This document shows, in pieces, positions 8,108-16,519 of a stretch of 26,652 nucleotides of DNA (the stretch's first letter is position 1; the number at the start of each line of letters is the position of its first letter). Origin of the DNA: Chitinophaga pinensis (GTDB taxonomy: Bacteria > Planctomycetota > Phycisphaerae > Phycisphaerales > SM1A02). Location of the stretch: positions 1 to 26,652 of the forward strand of contig CALQCP020000008.1 in assembly GCA_943329105.2 (NCBI GenBank). Reading direction: 5' to 3'. Under the pieces are notes generated by a model. That model did not search any database and was not told the origin of the DNA. It was given only the letters and a program-made list of their open reading frames with translations. Made by a program: the position numbers and the translations under genes.

Positions 8108-8691
8108 GATGTGGCTCCGCGGAAGATGGAGAAGAGGCTATGAACGTCAAGCACTACGGCTTCACCTTCGTCGATGCGGGCGAGCGCACGCGCGCACCCA
8201 GTCTTTGCTGCGGAAATCGTCATTGGTGGCGCGCGCAGTGAGCGTTCGTCAACATCAGTGACGCCCACAATGGAGTCCACTTCAAACGCCCATCGCTCGC
8301 GGCCTTGCTCGGCGACTACCAGAATGGAGCGCTCGCGCTGCGCCGGGGCAGGAATTCCCAGGGCGGCTTCAATCGACATACACAGCAGCAATTCGCCGTC
8401 ATGATTGGAAAGCCCACGGAAGATCTGGTTGCTGCGATGCGGAACGCGGTGGATGGTGCCCGCCGGGACAACCTTGGCGGCTTCGCTAGCCAGGATGGCC
8501 AGGATTTCGCCACCAGCGCGCATGGCGAGCAAACTGATGCGCGACCGAGACCGCTCATCAAGCGGTGCGGCCAGCGCAGCGGTGGCGCGGTCCAGGTCTG
8601 ATTCGGTCAGTGGGCGAGTGAGCAACTGCTCCAATCCCGCGACGGCCGCATTTGCAGGCTTGATTAATGACAGCGTTCGATCTTCACTCAT
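8104..8691 (-). CDS. cheW: CheW-domain coupling protein (WspD-like)
   Basis: The 195-residue protein contains a CheW domain at about 50-190 after an N-terminal helical segment (1-45). Recognisable pieces are LLAMRAGGEILAI (54-66, first beta strands), the GLSNHDGELLLC stretch (93-104), ILVVAEQ..RWAFEVDSIVGV in the second half, and LDVHSLF near the end. CheW scaffolds link receptors to CheA at the inner membrane. It sits between cheR and cheA with four-base overlaps on both sides, the position of wspD in the Wsp operon. It is one of two CheW proteins in the system; having two suggests different places in the array, but sequence alone does not show which one binds CheA. The domain call is firm, the WspD equivalence rests on gene order. 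Confidence 0.85.
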   Translation of the reverse strand: MSEDRTLSLIKPANAAVAGLEQLLTRPLTESDLDRATAALAAPLDERSRSRISLLAMRAGGEILAILASEAAKVVPAGTIHRVPHRSNQIFRGLSNHDGELLLCMSIEAALGIPAPAQRERSILVVAEQGRERWAFEVDSIVGVTDVDERSLRAPPMTISAAKTGCARALARIDEGEAVVLDVHSLFSIFRGATS

Positions 8692-9965
8692 GATGTTCCC
8701 TTTGCGGCGCGGACTCGGTAGCGCTGTGCCAATGCGGCGTCACCACGGCGATCGGCCAGGATTGCCAGATGTAGCAACGCTTCAACATTTTGTGGATCCA
8801 AGTAAACCACCTGCCTCCAGGCGCTTTCGGCACGAATGACGTCGCCGAGGCCCAAGTGAACGGACCCCATTAACTCCATCAGCGCAAGCGACCGATCACC
8901 AGTGGAGTGAATGCGTTCTGCGATATCAGCGGCCTTGTGTAAATCCCCGGCATCGGCGGCAGCGCGCGCGCTTTGCAGCATCTTGGACTCGGTGGGCTCG
9001 TTGGAGGTAACGGTCACCGGAGTGCGAGCTGTTGCTGCTGCATTGCTAGAAGATGGTTTGGGCGCTGCTGTGGTCGCCGGTCGTGCTGGACTCGTTTGGG
9101 TGAGCGGTGCGCGATCGCGGTCTGCCCATCGATCCGTCTGGACTGGCGGGGCCGAGTTCACGTCAGGTGTTGCAACGGTTCGTCGCGCGAATGCAAACGC
9201 TCCTGGTTGTCCGCCTTGCACTGATTCAAATCCACTCTCGAGTCCAAAGAGCGCCGGTCGTTCCGCGTGCCCGAGATACAGAATGCCATCAGGGTGCAGC
9301 AAGGCATCAAGCTGTTCGCCGATGGCTCGGCGCCCCGTATCGCTCAAATAGATGGCAAGATTTCGGCAGAACACGGCGTCAAAGGAACCGCGTTCCAGTT
9401 CAAACAGGGCCGCGGGTGCCGATCCCTCCCGCAAGTCAACACAGGCACGCGCTTCCGGATCGACGCGAACGTTGTTGGGAAGCACCGTCACAAACCGCTG
9501 TGCCCAGTCGGGAATCTCACCGCGCGCTGCCATACGACCAAGGTCGCCTGCTCGCGCGCGTGCCAGCGCATCCGGGTTTGGGTCGATGGCCAAGATCTGA
9601 ATGTCATCCGGATGAACCCCGGCAGCAAGCGCCGTTGCAGCAATCGAGAAGGGCTCCGCACCAGTGGCGCACGCTACTGACAGCGCGCGGACCGGACGGC
9701 GTGCCTGGCGCATGAATTGCGCGCGCAACGTTTCGAATGAAGACGGATACCGAAACAGCCACGTCTCTGGCACAGCAATCTGTTCGCGCAGCTTGCCGAA
9801 TTCAGCGCTCGAGCGCGCCGCCAAGTCGGCATACGCATCATCACTGGCGATACCAGTGGCACGGCGACGCTCGGACACGATGGAGCGAATAGCCTCGGGC
9901 GATGTGAGCGCCGAGTCAAGATGGGCGGCCCGCAGGAGGTCGCCGATTCGCTCCAATGCGCTCAT
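8688..9965 (-). CDS. cheR: CheR methyltransferase with C-terminal TPR repeats (WspC-like)
   Basis: This 425-residue protein methylates receptor glutamates using SAM. The N-terminal helical domain includes VPETWLFR (65-72), the variant recalled for WspC, rather than the more usual TTNxTxFFR. The SAM-binding motif ACATGAEPFSIA is at 98-109, the acidic residue follows in LAIDPNPDAL, and CRNLAIYLS (200-208) is the CheR signature. A low-complexity Pro/Ala/Thr/Ser linker (263-325) leads to tetratricopeptide-type helices (about 330-420), as in the CheR-TPR fusions of Wsp systems. The start overlaps the stop of the first cheW and its stop overlaps the second cheW start. No receptor-tail pentapeptide, which some CheR proteins dock to, is present at the end of the neighbouring receptor. 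Confidence 0.9.
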   Translation of the reverse strand: MSALERIGDLLRAAHLDSALTSPEAIRSIVSERRRATGIASDDAYADLAARSSAEFGKLREQIAVPETWLFRYPSSFETLRAQFMRQARRPVRALSVACATGAEPFSIAATALAAGVHPDDIQILAIDPNPDALARARAGDLGRMAARGEIPDWAQRFVTVLPNNVRVDPEARACVDLREGSAPAALFELERGSFDAVFCRNLAIYLSDTGRRAIGEQLDALLHPDGILYLGHAERPALFGLESGFESVQGGQPGAFAFARRTVATPDVNSAPPVQTDRWADRDRAPLTQTSPARPATTAAPKPSSSNAAATARTPVTVTSNEPTESKMLQSARAAADAGDLHKAADIAERIHSTGDRSLALMELMGSVHLGLGDVIRAESAWRQVVYLDPQNVEALLHLAILADRRGDAALAQRYRVRAAKGTS

Positions 9966-10432
9966 GCGCCTTCCTTCGTAACGAGTGCAGTGGAAGGGGC
10001 GGACAGTTGCGGATACGCCTCGGCGAGCGCCCGTGCATCAAGCCGCTGTGCGGCTTGGCCTTGGTGCTGCAAGACTGCTCCCAACCACGCAACCGACTGT
10101 GTTCCTGCTCCCCAGGCACCGGACTCTTCCAAGTCAGCGGCGTCCTCAATGCGATCGACGGCCATGGCAAAGCGTGCACGGGTTCCTTCGCCGAAACCGG
10201 TGTCAATCAGCAGAATCCGCGCGCCCAACGTTCGTTCAACGCCAGCAACGCCCGCCAGGAGGTTGGCCGCATCGACGAGCGGCACAAACTCGCCGTGCAC
10301 GTCAATGACGCCAGTGATCCACGGCGGCGCACCCGGAACCGGGCGCGCGCGAACCAGTGGGTGCACGGCCTGCACCCATGCCGCATCAACGGCGTAACGG
10401 TAATTGGCGACAACAAAGACAAAGGTGCGCAT
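9962..10432 (-). CDS. cheW: CheW-domain coupling protein (WspB-like)
   Basis: The 156-residue protein is a single CheW domain. Strand one is FVFVVANYRYAVD (4-16), followed by VHPLVRARPVPGAPPWITGVIDVHGEFVPLVD, the standard CheW pattern of a proline-containing turn then GVIDVHG (41-47), with ILLIDTG and FAMAVDRI in the second half. It should bridge the chemoreceptor and CheA. It lies 11 bases downstream of the receptor gene and overlaps cheR by four bases, the position of wspB. The second half is shorter and less typical than in motility CheW, and the C-terminal tail (about 140-156) looks unstructured. Confidence 0.85.
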   Translation of the reverse strand: MRTFVFVVANYRYAVDAAWVQAVHPLVRARPVPGAPPWITGVIDVHGEFVPLVDAANLLAGVAGVERTLGARILLIDTGFGEGTRARFAMAVDRIEDAADLEESGAWGAGTQSVAWLGAVLQHQGQAAQRLDARALAEAYPQLSAPSTALVTKEGA

Positions 10433-10443
10433 GGGTTCTCGAT

Positions 10444-12501
10444 TCAGGCGCGGAGTTGGAAGGCGGCAATGGCGGTCTTGAGCATGCCAATGGAACGCTG
10501 CAGGATGTCGGACGCGCGGCCGAATTCCTTGACCGCGTCGCCGGATGCCTTGGCGTTGCTGGTCAGCGTGGTCATTGCCTCGGAGATTTGTGTCGCTCCC
10601 GATGACTGACTACGCATACCTTCGCGCACAGTGCCAAAGCTACGGCTTGATTCATCAACACTACCGATGATGTCGGACATGCTGCGCCCGATGGTTCGCA
10701 CGTCAGTCACATTGCGCCGGACTTGCTCACTGAAGCGGTCCATTTCCATGACGCCGCTGGAGACGGCGCCTTGCATCTCTTTGACCATGCGCTCAATATC
10801 AAGGGTGGCTTGTCCGGTCTGATCGGCAAGGCGTCGGATTTCTCGGGCAACCACCAAGAATCCACGACCGTACTCGCCGGCCTTCTCGGCCTCGATCGCG
10901 GCGTTCACGGAAAGCAGGTTGGTCTGCTCGGCAACCTTGGTGATGGTGGTGACGACCCCGCCGATGTTCACCGCCTTCTCATTGATGGCGGCCAGTCGAT
11001 CGGCCACGCCAACAGTGGCATGATCCAGGGACTGCATGGCGCCTTCCATGGTCTCCAACTGCACGCGACCGTCTTGTGCCAATTTGGAGGTTGAGGTAGC
11101 GACATCGTTCACATGGTCCATTTCACGAGCAAGTTCCTGCCCGGTGGCGTTGATCTGTCGAACCGCTGCAGCAATCTCAGCGCTGGTTGCACCGAAGGAG
11201 GTAACTACTTCGTCCTGCTGTCGTGCCGTGCCAGAGAGTTCAGTCGCCGTGCTGCTCAGTTCCACGCTCGCTTCACGCACCTGGCCGACCAGTGAGTTGA
11301 GATCATCGGTCATGCTGTCGAGTGCGCGGAAGAGATCGCCGGTTTCATCTGCCCGGGTGGTATTGGTGGACAGTCGAGTCAAGTCACCGGCGGCCACTTG
11401 TTCTGCGGCCTTGGCAGCAAGATCAATGCGTTGCGCTTGGCGCCTTGATGGGAAGTAGATGACCGTTGCCATGATCACCAGCCCAATGGATGCCATTGCT
11501 GCGCCGCGGTAGGCGCTGCTGATGATCGGACCGGTCACTGCACTCTCCGATATAGCTACCACGGCCATCCATCCACCCGCTGCAATCGGCGCTGCTGCAA
11601 AGTAGGACTTGCCGGTCGCTACTGGGTCTGGAAGTGCAGCAGAGGTTCCAGCGGCGTATTCCGTAATGATCTTCTTCAGATTGGCGCCTTGCGGCGTTTC
11701 GTCAATCGCCTTGGTGCGCCATGACTCTGGATTTGAAACAAACGTCCGCTGCGTACCGTTGGACGCCACCACGAGTTTGCCCTTCGCAGACACAATGTAG
11801 ATATCCACGTGTAGGTCGGCAGACAGGGCATCGATTTCGACCTGTAGGTCTGAAAGCGCTCGGTCCGCAGTGATTGCCCCTTGGAACTTGCCATCAATGA
11901 TGATTGCGCAGGCGTGCTCCACCATGGCCTTGCCATCAAAGTCATACGGCTCGGTCATCATGGGACGAGCATCGCGGCGGCGCTCCCAATTTTCCTTCGG
12001 TCCAAGGTAGTACAGACTGTCGTCCATACCGGTGTTGGTCTTGTAGGCGATGCGATCATTACTGCGCCAGTCGCGGTACCAGTAGGGCAAGAACCGTCCA
12101 GCCTTTTCCGGGCCATTTGCAGGAAGGGCGGCAACATCGTTGCCATCGGCGTTGGGCTCGTAGGCGAGACTCATCCCGGTAATCCCAGGATTGGATTCGA
12201 GCGCGGCGCGCAAGGCGTTCACCGAGAGCTCACGCCGGCCAAAGAGTCCGGCGCGTTGCGCCGAGGCAATCATCTCCGCGGCAAGCAGGCCTTCGCGATT
12301 GAGGGCGTCGATGTTGCTGGCAACCGTCGTGGCACCGTCCTGGATCATCTCGCGCTCGCTTTCGAGCGTCAAGTCATAGTTGCGCTGGATTCCGAGTGTC
12401 ACCACGGCGCCAAGCACCAAAGCCGCTGGCACTATCGTGGTCAGGACCATTTGCCCCAGAAGACTCTTGAAAAACGGACGTCGTGATTCGCTTTTTGCCA
12501 T
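10444..12501 (-). CDS. Methyl-accepting chemoreceptor with dCache sensor (WspA-like)
   Basis: This is the sensory input of the operon: 685 residues from the ATG at 12501 (a TTG six bases upstream is an alternative start; neither has a clear ribosome-binding site). It has a first membrane helix (about 18-38) and a long periplasmic part (40-330) with dCache features such as PYWYRDW, DDSLYYLGPKENW, TEPYDFDGKAM and IIIDGKFQGAITAD. A second membrane helix (about 336-352) is followed by a HAMP region (355-405) and a cytoplasmic signalling domain. The hairpin tip reads VAEQTNLLSVNAAIEAEKAG and REIRRLADQTGQATLDIERM; the latter resembles the Wsp/ACF receptor class as I remember it. The ligand is unknown; dCache domains usually bind small molecules such as amino acids or organic acids. 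Confidence 0.9.
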   Translation of the reverse strand: MAKSESRRPFFKSLLGQMVLTTIVPAALVLGAVVTLGIQRNYDLTLESEREMIQDGATTVASNIDALNREGLLAAEMIASAQRAGLFGRRELSVNALRAALESNPGITGMSLAYEPNADGNDVAALPANGPEKAGRFLPYWYRDWRSNDRIAYKTNTGMDDSLYYLGPKENWERRRDARPMMTEPYDFDGKAMVEHACAIIIDGKFQGAITADRALSDLQVEIDALSADLHVDIYIVSAKGKLVVASNGTQRTFVSNPESWRTKAIDETPQGANLKKIITEYAAGTSAALPDPVATGKSYFAAAPIAAGGWMAVVAISESAVTGPIISSAYRGAAMASIGLVIMATVIYFPSRRQAQRIDLAAKAAEQVAAGDLTRLSTNTTRADETGDLFRALDSMTDDLNSLVGQVREASVELSSTATELSGTARQQDEVVTSFGATSAEIAAAVRQINATGQELAREMDHVNDVATSTSKLAQDGRVQLETMEGAMQSLDHATVGVADRLAAINEKAVNIGGVVTTITKVAEQTNLLSVNAAIEAEKAGEYGRGFLVVAREIRRLADQTGQATLDIERMVKEMQGAVSSGVMEMDRFSEQVRRNVTDVRTIGRSMSDIIGSVDESSRSFGTVREGMRSQSSGATQISEAMTTLTSNAKASGDAVKEFGRASDILQRSIGMLKTAIAAFQLRA

Positions 12502-12534
12502 ATCCAAGGAGTCTACCCGGATATCAGACTTTGA

Positions 12535-14307
12535 TCAGTCGCCCATGTGTGCCACCGGGACGGATCGAATCTCGTCGAGGCGCGCAAAGAAGATGTCGAC
12601 CAATTCCGGGTCAAAGTGGCGCCCGCTCTCGTTGCGGACGTGCTTGAGCACCTCTTCTTCGCTCCATGGTTCCTTGTAGGAACGACGACTACCCAGTGCG
12701 TCTACCACGTCGGCAAGGCCCACAATCCGAGCGAACAGAGGAATGTCTTCGCCGCGCTTGCCAGTCAAGCGTGTGAGCCCGGTGGCGGGGTCAATGGTCG
12801 GTCGGCCATCAAGTTCCACGTAGCCGGGGTATCCCGTGCCATCCCAGCGCTCGTGGTGGTTGAGTACAACCTCTTGCGCGGTTTCATCAAACTGCGTTGG
12901 GCTATCAACAAAGAGCTGTGCGCCGATCACGGTGTGTTGCTGCATCTGTCGATGCTCTTCCGGTGTGAAGCGGCGGGGGCTCTTGAGAAGGGCATCGCTG
13001 ATACCGATCTTGCCAACATCGTGAAGTTTGGCAGCAATGCGCAGTCGGTCGCGTTGGCGTTCGAAACCTGGGCCCTCAAATCCGCGCCGACGTGCCCACT
13101 CATCAAAGATGATCAATGAATACGCGGCAACGCGTTCAATGTGCGCCATCGTCTCGCCAGGGTCACGTGCTTCCGCCATGCGGATCATGCGCAGGATGAC
13201 GGTTTCGGTGAGTCGGGCGCGTTCAATCACTACGGTTGCCATCGATGCAAAGTGCGCCACCATGTGCTCATCATCGTCGGTGAATGGCCGTGAGATCTCA
13301 GAGGAATCACCCCCTGATTTCAGAAACTGCAGTACCCCCAGCACCTGATCGGATGAATTGCGCAGCGGCATGGCAATCACTGATTGGGTCCGGTACCCGG
13401 TGATCGCGTCATAACTTTGGTCGAAGCGATACGGTGCGGATTCGTCAAGTTTGTACGCATCCGCGACATTGACAAGCTCGCAACTCATGGCGCACCATCC
13501 GGCAATTGAGCGTGCGCTGACTGGGACCATTAAGCTGCTGAAGCGCGTTTTGGAATGGCGCCCCGGTTGTTCAAGCAGGTCATTCTGGCTGAACGCAAAT
13601 CGAAGCGCATCGCCTTCGCGCGTGTAGATAGTGCCCGCATCAGCCCCAAGCAGCGTGCGCGCCTCGGTAAGTATCCGTTCCATCAGTAAGTGATAGTCAT
13701 GAATGCGACTGATTTCCACGCCAAGACGCGTGAGTGACTCGACCTTTCGGCGCCACAGTGCAGTATCGGCGCCACCAGGCTGACCATCGGTTCCAGCGCG
13801 CCGTGCTTCCTCGGCATCGCGCACCGCGTCGCGGAGTTGGCGTTGCAAGCGGCCGATGGCAGAAATGGAATCATTGTGCTCGGCGCGAACATTGAAGCTC
13901 TCCGAATGCGTCTTGATTCGGGCGCGCAGTTCAATTGCGTCGGGGAGTTTCTCTATGTAGTCCGCCGCGCCTGCATCAAAGACGGCCGCGCGCAGTTGAC
14001 TTTCCCCATGTCCACCAAGAACGATCACTGGCACAGCCAACGTCTCCGGTCGTCGGCGCAGGCGGCGCAGCAAATCCAGAGCGGGAGTACGTCCGCGCAG
14101 ATCAAGATCAAGCAGCACCACCGTCGGATGAATTTCCAGCGCTTCTATCTCAGCATCACCGATCGACAGCGCGGCATGCAGCACAATGCTTCGATCCGTC
14201 GCAATCATCGCTCGGATGCGGCTTGTCAGCGTCTCATCGGACGTGACAAGAAGAACGATTGCTGAAGGAGGCGAAAGGGTGATGCGTGGCGGTTCGAAAG
14301 ACATCAT
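12535..14307 (-). CDS. REC-GAF-HD-GYP protein, probable c-di-GMP phosphodiesterase
   Basis: The protein has 590 residues from the ATG at 14307 (a TTG at 14316 is also possible). The N-terminal receiver-like domain (12-135) keeps Asp67 in VLLDLDL and Lys120 in DYIEKLPDAIEL, but the acidic pocket is VTSDE rather than DD and the Ser/Thr switch is Gly98, so phosphorylation is uncertain. A coiled linker is followed by a GAF domain (about 195-365). The HD-GYP domain has HDVGKIG (429-435), the third ligand in QQHTVIG, HHERWDGTGYP (484-494), ARIVGLADVVDAL and FDPELV, so the catalytic residues for hydrolysing c-di-GMP look intact. An extra loop of about 20 residues sits between GYP and IPLFAR. It lies 33 bases before the chemoreceptor gene and 9 after nagB, suggesting cotranscription. 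Confidence 0.88.
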   Translation of the reverse strand: MMSFEPPRITLSPPSAIVLLVTSDETLTSRIRAMIATDRSIVLHAALSIGDAEIEALEIHPTVVLLDLDLRGRTPALDLLRRLRRRPETLAVPVIVLGGHGESQLRAAVFDAGAADYIEKLPDAIELRARIKTHSESFNVRAEHNDSISAIGRLQRQLRDAVRDAEEARRAGTDGQPGGADTALWRRKVESLTRLGVEISRIHDYHLLMERILTEARTLLGADAGTIYTREGDALRFAFSQNDLLEQPGRHSKTRFSSLMVPVSARSIAGWCAMSCELVNVADAYKLDESAPYRFDQSYDAITGYRTQSVIAMPLRNSSDQVLGVLQFLKSGGDSSEISRPFTDDDEHMVAHFASMATVVIERARLTETVILRMIRMAEARDPGETMAHIERVAAYSLIIFDEWARRRGFEGPGFERQRDRLRIAAKLHDVGKIGISDALLKSPRRFTPEEHRQMQQHTVIGAQLFVDSPTQFDETAQEVVLNHHERWDGTGYPGYVELDGRPTIDPATGLTRLTGKRGEDIPLFARIVGLADVVDALGSRRSYKEPWSEEEVLKHVRNESGRHFDPELVDIFFARLDEIRSVPVAHMGD

Positions 14308-14316
14308 GAAGATCAA

Positions 14317-16305
14317 TCAGGCTACCCGCGGCGGGTCCATTCGCACGAAGCCTTCTATTGCTTCATACTCAGCGAGGCCAAGACGATCGTAGGCAACTGC
14401 CGTGGCTCGGTTGCGATCTTCGGCGCGCTGCCAAAATTCACGGGTATCGCTTGCGCCTGGGAAGACCGGCGTGTCTTTCTGGCTTTCGTGCTTGAATATC
14501 GCAAATCGCTTGCGAACCACTTCGTCAGGCGAGAGCGGAACGGCCATCTCAATCTCTTCCGGCGCCCACTCTTGCCAAGCGCCGCGATACAGCCAGGTTT
14601 CGCATGCATCAAGCCAGGCGCGCTCCTTGGGCTCAGTGCGCAAGACGGCCAGCGCCTGCACAATGGCCGCCAGGCAGGTGCGATGCGTGCCATGCGGATC
14701 ACTCAGATCGCCCGCTGCATAAATCTGGTGCGGCTGTACGGCCCGGAGAAGTTCGCAGGTGATGCGCAGGTCATCCGCGCCCAGTGGATTCTTTCGAACA
14801 CGGCCCGTCTCATAGAACGGCAGGTCAAGAAAGTGAATGTGCTCGGGACGTACGCCACTCCATCGTGCCCCGGCACGCGCCTCGCTTCGGCGGATCAATG
14901 CTTTCACTCGTTGCAGTTCGACGGTGTCCACTTCGCCCGGCTTCTTGGTGGCAACAAATGTTTCGATGTTGGCTTCCAGGCGTTCCGTGAACTCGCGACC
15001 GAGTTGCGGAAATGCTCCGGCGAACTCGCGCAGAAAATCCAGGTGCCGCAATGCGCTGTCGTCCCATACGGCAATGTTGCCAGACGTTTGATACGCAACA
15101 TGCACTTCATGGCCCTGGTCGCACAGGCGGATGAATGTTCCGCCCATGGAGATGACGTCATCATCGGGGTGTGGGCTGAACACCACCACGCGCTTGGGGA
15201 ATGCGGAGTTGGCATCATCAGGCTTGCCACCCGGCCAACCGGTGATCGTTCGTTGCAACGCGCGAAACACTTCGATGTTGATGTCGTACGCATCGCCGCG
15301 GCTGGCAAGGAGCGGCTGCAGACCGTGTTCGTTGTAATCCTCTTCCACTAGTTTCAGTACTGGCTTTCCAAGCGTGCGCGCCAGCCAGATCACCGCGCGC
15401 TTGGTGGTGGCGGCGTCCCACGAAAGACCAAAGTCCTCAACGGGTCCAAGCAACCACGGCGTACTGAAGCGCGTCAACGCAGCGCTGGAAGCAGGGTCAA
15501 GTACGAACCGCGCATTGGCATGCTCTTGCAGGAAACTAGCAGCAACTGAGGGCGAAATTGCGCCTTCAACTGCTTCGCGAACAATGGCAGCTTTGTGTTC
15601 GCCAAATGCCATTAAAAGCACGCGACGTGCATCAAGAATCGTTCCGACGCCCATGGTGATGGCGCGCCGGGGGACATTGCGTTCACCGAAGAAATCGCTC
15701 GCCGCATCCATGCGGGTGACGCGGTCAAGGGTGATGAGTCGCGTGCGACTATCGCGTGGCGAGCCGGGCTCATTGAATCCAACATGACCGGTACGACCAA
15801 TGCCAAGAATCTGCAGATCAATGCCACCTGCGTTCCGAATGGCCTGTTCGTAACCAGCACAGAAGTTTGCTACCTGATCCTGCGCAGATGTTCCGTCCGG
15901 AATATGAATGTTGGCCGGATCGATATCGATGTGTTCAAAGAGATGCTCTTGCATGAAGCGTCGGTAGCTCTGCAACTCTTCCGGACGCATCGGCCAGTAT
16001 TCATCAAGGTTGAAGGTGACCGCGTTCTTGAAGGAGAGCGCCTCTTCGCGGTGCATGCGCACCAGTTCGTCGTACACGCCTTGTGGTGTCGATCCGGTGG
16101 CCAATCCCAGCACGGCCATCCGTCCTTGCGCGGCGCGTTCGCGGAGTAATCCAGCGATCTCTGCAGCGACGGCGCGACTGGCGGCACTGCTGGTGGGATG
16201 AACGCTGACTGGTATGCGTTCGCGACCGGTATGAGCCCGGTCCATGTCGCTACTCAGCGGGTTTGAGGCGTTCGCATCCTTGGCCGACGAGTCCATGTGA
16301 GCCAT
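14317..16305 (-). CDS. nagB: Glucosamine-6-phosphate deaminase-like / PIG-L deacetylase fusion
   Basis: The protein has 662 residues from the ATG at 16305. The N-terminal half is NagB-like: LGLATGSTP (66-74), FNLDEYWPM (98-106) with the general-base Asp, GIGRTGHVGFNEPG (168-181) and the VGTILDA block. NagB converts glucosamine-6-phosphate to fructose-6-phosphate and ammonia. E. coli Asp141, in the motif NDGH, is Thr172 here (RTGH), while His174 and the Glu in FNEPG are kept. The C-terminal half (about 370-600) is a PIG-L/LmbE deacetylase with SPHPDDDVISMGG and DPHGTHRTC, the zinc-binding signature of N-acetylglucosaminyl deacetylases. Fusions of this size are known in Bacteroidetes and planctomycetes. 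Open frame extends to 16353 but would reach the tRNA leader and adds no conserved residues. It probably heads the sensory transcription unit. Confidence 0.87.
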   Translation of the reverse strand: MAHMDSSAKDANASNPLSSDMDRAHTGRERIPVSVHPTSSAASRAVAAEIAGLLRERAAQGRMAVLGLATGSTPQGVYDELVRMHREEALSFKNAVTFNLDEYWPMRPEELQSYRRFMQEHLFEHIDIDPANIHIPDGTSAQDQVANFCAGYEQAIRNAGGIDLQILGIGRTGHVGFNEPGSPRDSRTRLITLDRVTRMDAASDFFGERNVPRRAITMGVGTILDARRVLLMAFGEHKAAIVREAVEGAISPSVAASFLQEHANARFVLDPASSAALTRFSTPWLLGPVEDFGLSWDAATTKRAVIWLARTLGKPVLKLVEEDYNEHGLQPLLASRGDAYDINIEVFRALQRTITGWPGGKPDDANSAFPKRVVVFSPHPDDDVISMGGTFIRLCDQGHEVHVAYQTSGNIAVWDDSALRHLDFLREFAGAFPQLGREFTERLEANIETFVATKKPGEVDTVELQRVKALIRRSEARAGARWSGVRPEHIHFLDLPFYETGRVRKNPLGADDLRITCELLRAVQPHQIYAAGDLSDPHGTHRTCLAAIVQALAVLRTEPKERAWLDACETWLYRGAWQEWAPEEIEMAVPLSPDEVVRKRFAIFKHESQKDTPVFPGASDTREFWQRAEDRNRATAVAYDRLGLAEYEAIEGFVRMDPPRVA

Positions 16306-16376
16306 GCACGAAGCGTACCTATTGAGGTGGCAGAAACCTCGCCGCCATGGCAAAGCTTTGCTCCGTACATCTCAAA

Positions 16377-16463
16377 TGGCCCCGGTGGGACTTGAACCCA
16401 CACACCGCTTTGCGCGGCTGCGGATTTTAAGTCCGCTGCGTCTGCCGATTCCGCCACAGGGCC
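16377..16463 (-). tRNA. tRNA-Leu (anticodon UAA)
   Basis: The minus strand folds as an 87-base class II tRNA. A seven-pair acceptor (GGCCCTG with CGGGGCC, one T-G pair) is followed by discriminator A at 16377. The D arm carries GGCGGAATCGGCAGACGC, typical of tRNA-Leu. The anticodon arm is GCGGA-CTTAAAA-TCCGC, giving anticodon TAA. A long variable arm has stem CCGC/GCGG, and the T arm is GTGGG-TTCAAGT-CCCAC. CCA is not encoded. The gene lies between gnd and nagB, all on the minus strand. Confidence 0.97.
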
Positions 16464-16519
16464 CGTGGGCGCATACTAGATACTTGCGGAGTCACATGGG
16501 CTCGCAAATCGCCCGTGAT

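Noticed and set aside
16306..16353. Extra 16 residues at the NagB/PIG-L N-terminus
   Set aside because: They are not conserved and would begin only about 24 bases from the tRNA 3' end; the ATG at 16305 is more likely.
16350..16361. Twelve-base palindrome GCAAAGCTTTGC between tRNA-Leu and nagB
   Set aside because: It is too short and too compact to form a stable hairpin and there is no second copy nearby to suggest an operator; it may be chance.
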